Below are positions 8,542 to 17,365 of a stretch of DNA of 64,000 bases, piece by piece. The DNA is taken from assembly GCA_000751295.2 (NCBI GenBank), contig CCMO02000002.1, positions 1 through 64,000 on the forward strand, given 5' to 3'. Both the position numbers and the translations under genes were made by a program. The notes below the pieces were generated by a model. It ran no database searches. It saw only the letters and a program-made list of their open reading frames with translations, and was not told where the DNA came from. How positions within the stretch are numbered: the first letter of the stretch is position 1; each line of letters opens with the position of its first letter. The DNA is from a bacterium YEK0313 (GTDB lineage Bacteria; Pseudomonadota; Alphaproteobacteria; Rhizobiales; Phreatobacteraceae).

Positions 8542-9444
8542 TCAGGCGGTCAGCACGGTGAAGCGGATCGGAGCTCCGCCATCGGCCGTCGGGTCGAAAC
8601 CGGCGCCGATCACGCCGAGGCCGTGCAGGATCAGCTCCTGGCGTTTCAGCGTGATGGCCGGCTCGTCGCCGAAGGCGACCACCGTGCCATTGGTGCTGTG
8701 GTCGATCAGCACCCAGAGATCGCCACGAAATTCGATGGTGGCATGATCGCGCGAGGCGCGCGGTTCGGCGACCACGATCGTATGGGTTTCGTTCCGGCCG
8801 ATCGTGACGCTTTCGCCGCCCTCGGCGAGGGTCCAGCGCCGGCCGGCATAGGCCAGGCCGAGACGCGGCCCGCTCGGCGCCGTGCCGCGCGCCTGGCCGC
8901 CGGCGACAACGGTGACCGTACCGGCATGGTCCGCGTCCCAGAGCAGTTCGGCAACCGCGCGGGCCGGCGTCAGGCCCTTGATGGCGATGGTGCCGAGCCG
9001 GCGCACCATGCGCCGCTGGATCGGAGCGAGCCTGCGGGCCAGAGCCATGTCCATGATGATCTCGCCCCCACTGGCGAGGCCGGCGAGGCGCGAAGCAATA
9101 TTGACGGTGTCGCCGAAGAAATCGCCGCCATCCGCAATGACCGGGCCGGCATGAATGCCGATGCGCAGCCGCGGCCTGTCGCCGGGCGGCGGCGCGGCGG
9201 CGAGCCTGAGCTGCGCGGCGACCGCCGCGGTCCCGGCCATGGCGAGATCGTCGAACACCGCCATGACACCGTCGCCGATCGATTTCACGATGCTGCCCCC
9301 GGCTTCCCCGACCGCCGCACGGACATGGCCGAGACAGGCCTCCACCGCCTCGTGCGCGACCGGATCGGTCAGCCGGCGGAACAGGCGCACGCTGCCTTCG
9401 ACATCGGCGAACAGAATGGCGCGTTCGGTTTGGGGCTGGCTCAT
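8542..9444 (-). CDS. Class III adenylate/guanylate cyclase with C-terminal FHA domain
   Basis: The 300-residue protein has an N-terminal class III cyclase catalytic domain (about 5-185) with metal-binding aspartates in FADVEGS (Asp14) and SIGDGV (Asp58) and the transition-state Asn/Arg of GDTVNIASRLAG. A forkhead-associated domain follows (about 205-290; SVTIGRNETHTIVV, ASRDHATIEF, STNGT), which binds phosphothreonine. There is no signal peptide or membrane segment, so it is cytoplasmic. Many T6SS loci encode an FHA protein controlled by the PpkA kinase and PppA phosphatase. Fusion to a nucleotide cyclase next to a PAAR gene, with a Crp-like gene nearby, suggests coupling of cyclic-nucleotide signalling to secretion. 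It converges on the PAAR gene, 7 bp between stops. Confidence 0.9.
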   Translation of the reverse strand: MSQPQTERAILFADVEGSVRLFRRLTDPVAHEAVEACLGHVRAAVGEAGGSIVKSIGDGVMAVFDDLAMAGTAAVAAQLRLAAAPPPGDRPRLRIGIHAGPVIADGGDFFGDTVNIASRLAGLASGGEIIMDMALARRLAPIQRRMVRRLGTIAIKGLTPARAVAELLWDADHAGTVTVVAGGQARGTAPSGPRLGLAYAGRRWTLAEGGESVTIGRNETHTIVVAEPRASRDHATIEFRGDLWVLIDHSTNGTVVAFGDEPAITLKRQELILHGLGVIGAGFDPTADGGAPIRFTVLTA

Positions 9445-9672
9445 CTCGGCGACCGTGCGTCACGAGGAACGGCGAGGCAAGCCATAGCCCGGATTTGCTG
9501 CAAGGGCTATGACATGCGGGGCGCCTGCGGCATTGGCGCGCTTCGCGGCGCGCGCGGCTGTCGCATCCGCGCCGCCCGCATGGCTGCCGCCCATAGCGGC
9601 GGCCCGCCACGGATCGACCGCAACCCGGCCTATGATGGCGCCTGCCTGCCCCCGTCCGAGAAAGGCTTCCGC

Positions 9673-11142
9673 ATGACCAGCCGCGTGATCCCGGTGCCGC
9701 CCTTCGTCCTGACCGTGTTCGGCGCCACGGGAGACCTCGCCAGCCGCAAGCTCATTCCCGCCCTGTTCCAGCGCGACCTCGCCGGCCAGCTCCCCGACGA
9801 AGCCAACATCCTCGGCGTCGCCCGCCGCGCCATGACGCCGGAGGCCTTCCGCGACCATGCCCGCGCCGCCGTGCTCGAACATGGCGGCATGTCCGGCCCG
9901 GTGCTCGACCGATTCCTGGCCCGCATCGACTACCTGGCCGCCGACGCGGCGGGCGACGACGGCTGGGATGCGCTGGCCGCGCGCCTCGGCGGCTTCGCAG
10001 GGCGCGTGAAGGTTCATTATCTTGCCACCGCGCCCCAGCTGTTCGGGCCGATCTGCGAGCGGCTCGGCCGTTTCGGCCTTGCCGGCGAGGATGCCCGCGT
10101 CGTGGTCGAAAAGCCCATCGGCCGCGACCTTGCCTCGGCGCTCGAGGTCAACAGAGTGGTCGGCGAAGTGTTCAGCGAGGACCGCGTCTATCGGATCGAT
10201 CATTATCTCGGCAAGGAGACGGTGCAGAACCTGATGGCGCTGCGCTTCGCCAACGCCCTGTTCGAGCCTCTGTGGAACAGCGCCCATATCGATCATGTCC
10301 AGATCACCGTCGCCGAAAGCCTCGGCGTCGAGGGGCGCGCCGGCTATTACGACACGGCCGGCACCCTGCGCGACATGGTGCAGAACCATCTCCTGCAGCT
10401 CCTCTGCCTGGTCGCCATGGAGCCGCCGCCCTCGCTCGAGGCCGACGCGGTCCGCGACGAGAAGCTCAAGGTCCTCAGGGCGCTGAAGCCGATCGACGCG
10501 CACAATGCCGGCCACCTGACCGTGCGCGGCCAGTACCGCGCCGGCGCCTCGGCCGGCGGCGCCGTGCCGGGCTATCTCGAAGAGCTTGGTTCGGCCACCA
10601 GCCGCACCGAGACCTTCGTCGCGTTGAAGGCCGAGATCGGCAACTGGCGCTGGGCCGGCGTGCCGTTCTATCTGCGCTCCGGCAAGCGCCTTGCCGCGCG
10701 CGTCTCGGAAATCGTCGTCGGCTTCCGGCCGGTCCCGCATTCGGCCTTCGGCGAAGGCGCCGGACCGCTCCAGCCGAACCAGCTCGTCATCCGCCTGCAG
10801 CCCGACGAGGGCGTGAAGCTGTGGCTGATGATCAAGGATCCGGGTCCCGGCGGCATCCGGCTCACCCATGTGCCGCTCGACATGACCTTCGCCGAGGCGT
10901 TCAAGGTGCGCAATGCCGATGCCTATGAGCGGCTGCTGCTCGATGTCGTGCGCGGCAACCAGACGCTGTTCATGCGCCGCGACGAGGTGGAGGCTGCCTG
11001 GCGCTGGATCGACCCGATCCTGGAGGCCTGGCGCGGCATGGACGAGCCGCCGCGCTCCTATGCGGCGGGGACATGGGGTCCGTCGGCCGCGATCGCGCTG
11101 ATCGAGCGTGACGGCCGCACCTGGCAGGAGGACGGAGCGTGA
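9673..11142 (+). CDS. zwf: Glucose-6-phosphate 1-dehydrogenase
   Basis: The 489-residue protein opens with the Rossmann motif FGATGDLASRKL (about 13-24) and contains the active-site segment RIDHYLGKETVQN (about 172-184) with the catalytic His and substrate Lys. It oxidises glucose 6-phosphate to 6-phosphogluconolactone with NADP, feeding the Entner-Doudoroff and pentose phosphate routes. The ATG at 9673 follows GAGAAAGG. Unusually, pgl and edd do not follow; instead the pncC-like gene overlaps its stop (GTGA). Confidence 0.97.
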   Translation: MTSRVIPVPPFVLTVFGATGDLASRKLIPALFQRDLAGQLPDEANILGVARRAMTPEAFRDHARAAVLEHGGMSGPVLDRFLARIDYLAADAAGDDGWDALAARLGGFAGRVKVHYLATAPQLFGPICERLGRFGLAGEDARVVVEKPIGRDLASALEVNRVVGEVFSEDRVYRIDHYLGKETVQNLMALRFANALFEPLWNSAHIDHVQITVAESLGVEGRAGYYDTAGTLRDMVQNHLLQLLCLVAMEPPPSLEADAVRDEKLKVLRALKPIDAHNAGHLTVRGQYRAGASAGGAVPGYLEELGSATSRTETFVALKAEIGNWRWAGVPFYLRSGKRLAARVSEIVVGFRPVPHSAFGEGAGPLQPNQLVIRLQPDEGVKLWLMIKDPGPGGIRLTHVPLDMTFAEAFKVRNADAYERLLLDVVRGNQTLFMRRDEVEAAWRWIDPILEAWRGMDEPPRSYAAGTWGPSAAIALIERDGRTWQEDGA

Positions 11143-11654
11143 GCGGTACCAGCATGAATGACGCCATCGAAACCATCGCCGCGCGCCTAGCCGAGCGGCT
11201 CAGCCTCCGGCGCGAGACCATCGCCGTGGCCGAATCCTCGGCCGGCGGGCTCGTCTCCGCGGCGCTGCTCGCCGTGCCCGGCGCCTCGCGCTACTTCCTC
11301 GGCGGCGCGGTCGTCTATACGGTCGCCGCGCGCGAGGCGCTGCTCGGCATTTCCCGCGACGACGTGACCGGCATGCGCTCGGCTTCCGAGCCCTATGCCG
11401 GGCTGCTCGCCGAGCGCATCCGCCTCGCCCACCGGGCGACCTGGGGCCTTGCCGAGACCGGCGCTTCCGGACCGACCGGCAACCGCTACGGCGACGCCGC
11501 CGGCCATGCCTGCCTTGCCGTCAGCGGCCCAGTCGCGCGCGTCCGGACGCTCGAGACCGGGCTCGCCGACCGCGCCGACAACATGCGCCGCTTCACGCTC
11601 GCCGCGCTGGAATTGCTGGACGAGGCGCTCGCCGCGGCACCGCCCGCGGCGTGA
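11139..11654 (+). CDS. pncC: CinA-family nicotinamide-nucleotide amidase (PncC)
   Basis: The 171-residue protein matches the stand-alone C-terminal CinA domain: VAVAESSAGGLVSAALLAVPG-like core with the nucleophile Ser (AESSAGG), VVYTVAAREALLG and ETGASGPTGNRYGD. PncC deamidates nicotinamide mononucleotide to nicotinate mononucleotide, recycling NAD breakdown products. The GTG at 11139 overlaps the zwf stop, suggesting translational coupling; an in-frame ATG at 11154 is the alternative. Pairing with zwf is unusual and may reflect pyridine-nucleotide balance (inference). Confidence 0.9.
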   Translation: MSGTSMNDAIETIAARLAERLSLRRETIAVAESSAGGLVSAALLAVPGASRYFLGGAVVYTVAAREALLGISRDDVTGMRSASEPYAGLLAERIRLAHRATWGLAETGASGPTGNRYGDAAGHACLAVSGPVARVRTLETGLADRADNMRRFTLAALELLDEALAAAPPAA

Positions 11655-11664
11655 ACCGCCATCA

Positions 11665-12099
11665 TCAGCGATGGGCCACCAGAACCGCGCCGGTGGCGAT
11701 GAGGATCACGCCGAGCCAGTTCGGCAGCGACAGCCGCTCGCCAAGAAAGGCGACGCCGAACACCGCGACGAGCACGACGCTGAGCTTGTCGACCGGCGCG
11801 ACGCGGGCGGCATCGCCGAGCTTGAGCGCCCGGAAATAGCAGAGCCAGGAGGCGCCGGTCGCAAGGCCGGACAGGACCAGGAAGACATAGGTACGCGTGG
11901 AGATCGTGCCGAGCGGCTGCCATTGGCCGGTCGCCGCCACGATGGCCGAAAGCGCGACGAGGACGACCGCGGTGCGGATGAGGGTGGCGAAGTCGGAGCC
12001 GATCGCCTCGATGCCGATTTTTGCGAAGATCGCGGTGAGCGCCGCGAAGGCAGCCGAGAGCAGCGCCCAGATCTGCCAGGACGAAACAAGACCGGACAT
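11665..12099 (-). CDS. Small EamA-type (DMT superfamily) membrane transporter, single repeat
   Basis: I took the ATG at 12099, giving 144 residues and about five hydrophobic helices; the frame is open further upstream but that part does not look coding. Family features are WALLSAAFAALTAIFAKIG at the N-terminus, LSGLATGASWLCYFRAL in the middle and LGVILIATGAVLVAH at the end. Canonical EamA exporters have two such units in one chain; a lone unit of this length usually works as a dimer. Substrate unknown. It converges on pncC with 10 bp between stops. Confidence 0.85.
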   Translation of the reverse strand: MSGLVSSWQIWALLSAAFAALTAIFAKIGIEAIGSDFATLIRTAVVLVALSAIVAATGQWQPLGTISTRTYVFLVLSGLATGASWLCYFRALKLGDAARVAPVDKLSVVLVAVFGVAFLGERLSLPNWLGVILIATGAVLVAHR

Positions 12100-12224
12100 C
12101 TTCGCCTCCGTCTCGGCGCGACCCCGCCGCCGGCGCCCGTGATGGCCATGGTGCGCCGGACAGCCCGTCGGCCTCAAGCGCCTCGCGTAGGGCGGCCATC
12201 CCGTCCCGCGGCCGCTCCCGGCGA

Positions 12225-12254
12225 TTGCCAATCGTGACTGGTCCACTAGTATAT
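12225..12254 (+). promoter_or_regulatory. Promoter with overlapping ATATACTA operator, upstream of binding protein 1
   Basis: TTGCCA (12225-12230) and TAGTAT (12247-12252) form a -35/-10 pair with a 16-bp spacer. The word TAGTATAT (12247-12254; ATATACTA on the other strand) covers the -10. The same word sits in the promoters of the ABC ATPase and GntR genes, so repression by that GntR protein is likely. The rest of the 239-bp gap (12100-12338) shows nothing else clear. Confidence 0.6.
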
Positions 12255-12338
12255 CAATCCTCCCGGACGCCGCTCGCCGAACGAAGCGGACCAGCACAGT
12301 CCGGGCGGCCGGGTGGATCCGAACGGGGAGTTACGGAC

Positions 12339-13526
12339 ATGACCAGATTTTCGCGACGCCAGGCGCTCGCCGGCATGGCCGGCGCCATGAGCCTCAACAC
12401 GATCGACGCGCTGGCTGCCAGCCTGCCGCTCGGCGCCCAGCCGGTGGCGCTGAACATTGTCGACGTCGCCGGCAACCTGCAGCTCACCCAGGCCGCGCTC
12501 GAAAAGTTCGCGCGCGAGAACCCGCGCGTCGTCTCGCGGCTGATCTTTTCGCGCGCGCCCTCGCCCGAGCTGCCGGCCAAGCTGAAGGCCCAGCAGCAGG
12601 CCGGCGCCGTCGATATCGACCTGGTGCTGACCGGCCCGGGCGCCATGTCCGACGGCATCACCCAGGGGCTGTGGATCGAGGTCTGGAAGGACTATGCCGA
12701 GGAACTGCCCAAGGCCGAGGAGATCTATCACGACAGCGCGCTGATGATGCAGCGCAATTTCGGCCAGACCGCCGGCGTCGCCGTGGTCTATTCGCCGTCA
12801 GGCCCGCTGTTCGAATATGCCCCCGACCGGGTGCGCCAGGTGCCCAAGAATGCCGAGGAGCTGCTTGCCTGGGTCAAGGCCAATCCCGGCCGCTTCTGCT
12901 ACGCGCGGCCGGTCAATTCCGGCCCCGGCTGGACCTTCCTGATGGCCATGCCCTACATCCTCGGCGACAAGGCACCGGGCGACCCGATCAACGGCTGGGA
13001 CAAGACCTGGGCCTATCTGAAGGAGCTCGACAAGGGCATCGAATATTACCCGCCGGGCACCACCGTCACGATGAAGGAATTCGCCGAAGGCTCGCGCGAC
13101 ATGATCGTCTCCACCTTCGGCTGGGACATCAATCCGCGCGCGCTCGGCGTCGTGCCGGCAGAGGCCAAGACCTTCGCGCTGGAGGGCACGCACTGGGTGC
13201 CCGACACGCAGTTCATGTGCATTCCGAAAGGCGTGCCGACGCCGAAGGTCGCCGCCCTGCTGCGCCTGATGAGCTTCATGCTGAAACCCGAGCAGCAGGC
13301 CTATACCTATGACAAGGGTTATTTCTATCCCGGCCCGGCGGTCAAGAACGTGCCGCTCAGCGCCGCGCCCGCCGAGAGCCGCGCGGTGCTCGCCGAATTC
13401 GGCCGGCCGGAATACGAGGCCCTGATCGCCCGCTATCCGGTCCAGGCGCCGTTGAAGCCGGAAGCGCTGGTCGCAGCCTTCGAGAAATGGGACCGCGAAG
13501 TCGGCGGAGCCAAGCGGCGAGGGTGA
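12339..13526 (+). CDS. ABC transporter substrate-binding protein 1 (family 1, Tat-exported)
   Basis: The ATG at 12339 gives 395 residues with a twin-arginine leader (SRRQALAG, then hydrophobic segment and ALAAS). The mature part is an extracellular solute-binding protein of family 1. It shares long blocks with two further paralogues in this window (23793-24989 and 28109-29305): NSGPGWTFLMAMPYILGD, TWAYLKEL, GWDINPRALGVVP and a C-terminal EFGRPEY. It heads a probable operon with two Gfo/Idh/MocA genes. Its permeases and ATPase are encoded 4 kb away on the other strand. The ligand is probably a sugar or sugar acid (inference from neighbours). Confidence 0.92.
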   Translation: MTRFSRRQALAGMAGAMSLNTIDALAASLPLGAQPVALNIVDVAGNLQLTQAALEKFARENPRVVSRLIFSRAPSPELPAKLKAQQQAGAVDIDLVLTGPGAMSDGITQGLWIEVWKDYAEELPKAEEIYHDSALMMQRNFGQTAGVAVVYSPSGPLFEYAPDRVRQVPKNAEELLAWVKANPGRFCYARPVNSGPGWTFLMAMPYILGDKAPGDPINGWDKTWAYLKELDKGIEYYPPGTTVTMKEFAEGSRDMIVSTFGWDINPRALGVVPAEAKTFALEGTHWVPDTQFMCIPKGVPTPKVAALLRLMSFMLKPEQQAYTYDKGYFYPGPAVKNVPLSAAPAESRAVLAEFGRPEYEALIARYPVQAPLKPEALVAAFEKWDREVGGAKRRG

Positions 13527-13531
13527 GCATC

Positions 13532-14557
13532 ATGCGATTTGCGGTCATCGGCATCGACCACCGGCACATCTATCACATGGTCGGCGGGCTGATCGAAGCG
13601 GGCGCGACCTGCGCCGGCTTCGATCCGGAAACCTCCGACCCGCGCGTGCTGGCGGGACTGCGGGAGCGCTTCCCCGATCTGCCCGAGGCCGGCCGCCGGG
13701 CGCTGCTCGAAGACCCCTCGGTCGACATCGTGCTGACCGCCGCGATCCCCGCCGAGCGCGCCGACATCGCCATCGCGGCGATGCGTCACGGCAAGGACGT
13801 GATGGCCGACAAGCCTGGCATCACCAGCGCGGCGCAGCTCGAGGCCGTGCGCAGGACCGTCGCGGAAACCGGCCGGATCTTCTCGATCTGCTTTTCCGAA
13901 CGGTTCATCGTGCCGGCGACCACCGTGGCGGAACGCCTGATCAGGGAGGGCGCCATCGGCCGCGTCGTGCAGACGCTCGGCCTCGGGCCGCACCGGCTGA
14001 ACCGGGCCATCCGCCCGGCCTGGTTCTTCGACGCGGCGCATTACGGGGGCATTCTCGTCGACATCGCCTCGCACCAGATCGACCAGTTCCTGACCTTCAC
14101 CGGCTCGGCCGACGCGACCATCGCGGCGAGCGCCATAGGCCATTTCGGCCTGGCCGACCTGCCGGACTTCCAGGATTTCGGCGAGGTCCTGCTGCGCAGC
14201 GACACGGCGACCGGCTATATCCGGGTCGACTGGTTCACCGCCGACGGCCTGCCGACCTGGGGCGACGGCCGGCTGACCATCCTCGGCACCGAGGGAACCA
14301 TCGAGCTGCGCAAATATGTCGACATCGCCGGGCGGCCGGGCACCGACCACGTGTTCCTGGTCGACGCCAAGGGCGTCAGGCATATCGATGCCTCGAACGA
14401 GCCCGTCACCTATTTCCGCCGCTTCCTGGCCGACTGCCGCGACCGCACCGAAACCGCCATGCGCCAGGCCCATGTCTTCACCGTCTGCCGCCTGGCCCTG
14501 GAGGCGCAGGCCAAGGCCGTGCTGATCGGCGGCATGCGCCCCGAAGGACCCCGATGA
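13532..14557 (+). CDS. Gfo/Idh/MocA-family oxidoreductase 1
   Basis: The ATG at 13532 lies 6 bp after the binding-protein stop, with GAGGGTGAGC upstream; 341 residues. The N-terminal Rossmann fold begins MRFAVIGIDHRH. The usual EKP motif is DKPG here (VMADKPGITS), and the C-terminal alpha/beta domain carries GGILVDIASHQIDQFL, whose Asp/His are in catalytic position. Such enzymes oxidise or epimerise sugars and inositols with NAD(P). It overlaps the next oxidoreductase by 4 bp, so the pair probably acts on one imported substrate. Confidence 0.9.
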   Translation: MRFAVIGIDHRHIYHMVGGLIEAGATCAGFDPETSDPRVLAGLRERFPDLPEAGRRALLEDPSVDIVLTAAIPAERADIAIAAMRHGKDVMADKPGITSAAQLEAVRRTVAETGRIFSICFSERFIVPATTVAERLIREGAIGRVVQTLGLGPHRLNRAIRPAWFFDAAHYGGILVDIASHQIDQFLTFTGSADATIAASAIGHFGLADLPDFQDFGEVLLRSDTATGYIRVDWFTADGLPTWGDGRLTILGTEGTIELRKYVDIAGRPGTDHVFLVDAKGVRHIDASNEPVTYFRRFLADCRDRTETAMRQAHVFTVCRLALEAQAKAVLIGGMRPEGPR

Positions 14558-15573
14558 TGAGCAAGACCGGCATCGCCCTGATCGGGCTCGGCCCCGCGGC
14601 CCTGCCCCACGCCAAGAGCCTCGTCGACCTTGCCGACCGCGTCGACGTGCGCTGGGCGGTCAGCCGCAGCGCGGCCCGCACGCAGGCCTTCGGCCGCGAC
14701 TTCCCCTTTCCCGTGACCACCGACATGGCGGCGGCGATCGCCGATCCTGCGGTGCAGGCCGTACTGGTCCTGACGCCGGCCAATGCCCATGGCTCGGTGG
14801 CGGAGGCCTGTTTTGCCGCGGGCAAGCATGTCCTGCTCGAAAAGCCGCTGGAGACGACGCTGGCGCGCGCCGAGGCGATCGTTGCGAGCGGCCGCAAGGC
14901 CGGGCGCCGGCTCGGCGTCGTGCTGCAGCACCGCTTCCGGCCGGCCAGCCTCCGATTGCGCGACATCCTGAAGGCCGGCGGGCTCGGCACGATCGAGGCG
15001 GCCTCGCTCACCGTGCCCTGGTGGCGGCCGCAGAGCTATTACGACGCGGAGGGCCGCGGCACCTTCGCCCGCGACGGCGGCGGCGTGCTGATGTCGCAGG
15101 CGATCCACGCACTCGACCTGTTCCGCTCGCTCGTCGGGGTCGAGAAGGTCGTCGCCGCCCAGGTGCGCAGGACGCGCCTGCACCGGATGGAAGCCGAGGA
15201 CCATGTCAGCGCGCTCATGACGCTCGGCGGCGGCGCGCCGGCCTCGCTCGTCGCCACCACCTCGGCCTATCCGGGCGGGCCGGAGGCCATGCAGATCATC
15301 GGCTCGGCGGGCACCGCCACCTTGTCGGGCGGCGGGCTCGACGTCGGCTATGTCGACGGCCGCAGCGAGACCATGGCGCCCGAGGGCAATTCCGGCGGCG
15401 GTGCCAATATCATGGACTTCCCGCACGATGCCCATCGCGCGCTCATCGCCGATTTCCTCGATGCGCTGGCCGAGAACCGCGATCCCGTCGTGACGGGAGA
15501 AGAAGCCCTGGCGACGCAGCGGCTGATCGCGGATATCATCCGCGCCGATCCGACCTGCAGCCAGCCCGTCTAA
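14554..15573 (+). CDS. Gfo/Idh/MocA-family oxidoreductase 2
   Basis: This 339-residue enzyme has an N-terminal dinucleotide-binding motif (GIALIGLGPAALPHAKSL), the classic EKP triad (HVLLEKPLETT), and the C-terminal DGGGVLMSQAIHALDL with the catalytic His. It starts inside the end of the preceding oxidoreductase (ATGATGA), implying translational coupling. Two consecutive enzymes of this family often carry out sequential oxidation/reduction that inverts a sugar carbon. The sequence does not show which sugar. Confidence 0.92.
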   Translation: MMSKTGIALIGLGPAALPHAKSLVDLADRVDVRWAVSRSAARTQAFGRDFPFPVTTDMAAAIADPAVQAVLVLTPANAHGSVAEACFAAGKHVLLEKPLETTLARAEAIVASGRKAGRRLGVVLQHRFRPASLRLRDILKAGGLGTIEAASLTVPWWRPQSYYDAEGRGTFARDGGGVLMSQAIHALDLFRSLVGVEKVVAAQVRRTRLHRMEAEDHVSALMTLGGGAPASLVATTSAYPGGPEAMQIIGSAGTATLSGGGLDVGYVDGRSETMAPEGNSGGGANIMDFPHDAHRALIADFLDALAENRDPVVTGEEALATQRLIADIIRADPTCSQPV

Positions 15574-15622
15574 AAGGGCCCTGCGCGTCGGTGGCAGGAC
15601 CGATGAAGGCAGGCCGGGACGC

Positions 15623-16858
15623 ATGACCATTCGCGACGAGCTGATCGAGCGGTTCTTCCGCTATGTGGCGATCGAAAGCCAGAGCAACGCCAAGGCCGAG
15701 ACGCTGCCGAGCACGCCGGGCCAGCAGCGGCTGGCGGCGCTGCTCGCTGCGGAACTCGAGGGCCTCGGCCTCGACAAGGTCGTCATCGACGACCATGCGA
15801 CCGTCACCGCGCTGAAACCCGGCAACCGGCCGGGTGCGCCGCGCATCGGCTTCATCGCCCATCTCGACACGGTCGATGTCGGCCTGTCGCCGGTCATCCA
15901 TCCCCAGATCCTGCCCTTTGAGGGCGATGATCTCTGTCTCAACCCGGCGGCCGACATCTGGCTGCGCGTCGCCGAACATCCGGAAATCCGGCCCTGGTCC
16001 GGCAGCGACGTCATCGTGACCGACGGCACCAGCGTGCTCGGTGCCGACAACAAGGCCGCCATCGCGGTGATCATGACGCTGCTCGCAAGGCTCGGGCCCG
16101 ATACGCCGCATGGCGATATCCTGGTCGCCTTCGTGCCCGACGAGGAGATCGGCCTGCGCGGCGCGAAAGCCCTGGACCTTGCCCGGTTCGACTGCGACTT
16201 CGCCTACACGATCGACTGCTGCGAGCTGGGCGAGGTGGTGATCGAGAACTTCAACGCGGCCGGCGGCGAGATCGTCTTCACCGGCGTCGCCGCCCATCCG
16301 ATGTCGGCCAAGGGCGTGCTCGTCAATCCGCTGCTGATGGCCTTCGATTTCGTCGGCCTGTTCGACCGGACGGAGACGCCGGAGCGCACGGAAGGCCGCG
16401 AGGGCTATGTCTGGTTCACCGAGATGGCAGCCCATGCCGGCGAGGCACGGCTGAAGGTGATGATCCGCGATTTCGACCGGGCCCGGTTCGAGGCGCGCAA
16501 GCGCCAGCTTACGGCCGCCGCCGAGACGATCGCGGCGCGCTATCCGACCGGCCGCGTCGACTGCCGGATCAGCGACACCTACGGCAATATCAGCGACAGC
16601 CTCGGCAGCGACCGCCGCTCCGTCGCGCTGCTGTTCAAGGCGCTGGAACGGCTGCAGATCGCGCCGAAACAGATCCCGATGCGCGGCGGAACCGACGGCG
16701 CGGCGCTGTCCGCGCGTGGCCTGCCGACGCCGAATTTCTTCACCGGCGCCTACAATTTCCACTCGCGTTTCGAGTTCCTGCCCGTGCCGGCCTTCGAGAA
16801 ATCCTTCGACGTAGCGCGGGCGATCTGCATCCTGGCGGCGGAGCCGAACGCGGCCTGA
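15623..16858 (+). CDS. pepT: Peptidase T (tripeptide aminopeptidase, M20B)
   Basis: The 411-residue protein has family-typical length and motifs: N-terminal RFFRYVAIESQS, zinc ligands in FIAHLDTVD and VLGADNKAAIAVI, the catalytic Glu in VPDEEIGLRGA, DCCELGEVV and a C-terminal MRGGTDGAALSARGLPTPNFFTG. Peptidase T removes N-terminal residues from tripeptides in the cytoplasm. It is 49 bp downstream of the oxidoreductase and co-oriented. A functional link to the sugar genes is not evident. Confidence 0.95.
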   Translation: MTIRDELIERFFRYVAIESQSNAKAETLPSTPGQQRLAALLAAELEGLGLDKVVIDDHATVTALKPGNRPGAPRIGFIAHLDTVDVGLSPVIHPQILPFEGDDLCLNPAADIWLRVAEHPEIRPWSGSDVIVTDGTSVLGADNKAAIAVIMTLLARLGPDTPHGDILVAFVPDEEIGLRGAKALDLARFDCDFAYTIDCCELGEVVIENFNAAGGEIVFTGVAAHPMSAKGVLVNPLLMAFDFVGLFDRTETPERTEGREGYVWFTEMAAHAGEARLKVMIRDFDRARFEARKRQLTAAAETIAARYPTGRVDCRISDTYGNISDSLGSDRRSVALLFKALERLQIAPKQIPMRGGTDGAALSARGLPTPNFFTGAYNFHSRFEFLPVPAFEKSFDVARAICILAAEPNAA

Positions 16859-16873
16859 AGCGCCGGAGACCGC

Positions 16874-16892
16874 GACGGGCGACCGGCCCGTC
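16874..16892 (+). terminator. Short hairpin after pepT
   Basis: GACGGGC (16874-16880), a five-base loop and GCCCGTC (16886-16892) form a 7-bp stem 16 bp past the pepT stop. There is no T run, so termination is only a possibility. Confidence 0.3.
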
Positions 16893-16936
16893 CGATTGCA
16901 AGCATCCACCTTCCCGCCCGCTCCGGTACCGCGACC

Positions 16937-17299
16937 ATGACCTGCGAAGAATTCGATCAGCTGTGCCAATCGCTGCCGCACACGACCTCCGTGGTGCAAT
17001 GGCGCGGCTCGCATGTCTGGAAGGTCGGCGGCAAGGTGTTCGCCTGGGCGACGCCCGGCGGGGCGACCGCCGGCGTCACTTTCAAGGCGAGCGAGATGAC
17101 CTATCATCTCTTGAAGGACGAGCCGGGCCTGCGGCCGGCGCCTTATATGGCCTCGCGCGGGCTGACATGGCTCCAGCAGCACGGCGAGCCGGGCCTGCCC
17201 GACGATGCCCTGGCCGACTATGTGCGCCATGCCTATGCCATGGTGGCGTGGTCGCTGCCGAAGAAGGTCAAGGCAGAACTGGGCCTCGCCGGCGCCTGA
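16937..17299 (+). CDS. MmcQ/YjbR family protein
   Basis: The 120-residue protein matches the MmcQ/YjbR family: N-terminal MTCEEFDQLCQSLPHTTSVVQW, a central HVWKVGGKVFAW beta-hairpin, VTFKASEMTYHLLKDEPG and a C-terminal helix pair. The family has a double-wing fold proposed to bind DNA, with no firmly established function. It is flanked by pepT upstream and, convergently, by the permease gene downstream. Confidence 0.88.
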   Translation: MTCEEFDQLCQSLPHTTSVVQWRGSHVWKVGGKVFAWATPGGATAGVTFKASEMTYHLLKDEPGLRPAPYMASRGLTWLQQHGEPGLPDDALADYVRHAYAMVAWSLPKKVKAELGLAGA

Positions 17300-17332
17300 C
17301 CGCGGCAGCGGATCCGGCCGGACCTGCAGGCG

Positions 17333-17352
17333 GGCGAGGCTGCCGCCTCGCC
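17333..17352. terminator. Hairpin between convergent genes
   Basis: GGCGAGG (17333-17339), a six-base loop and CCTCGCC (17346-17352) form a GC-rich stem between the converging yjbR-like gene (stop 17299) and the permease gene (stop 17366). This is the expected position for a bidirectional terminator, but no T tract is present. Confidence 0.4.
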
Positions 17353-17365
17353 GCAGCCATCGGAC

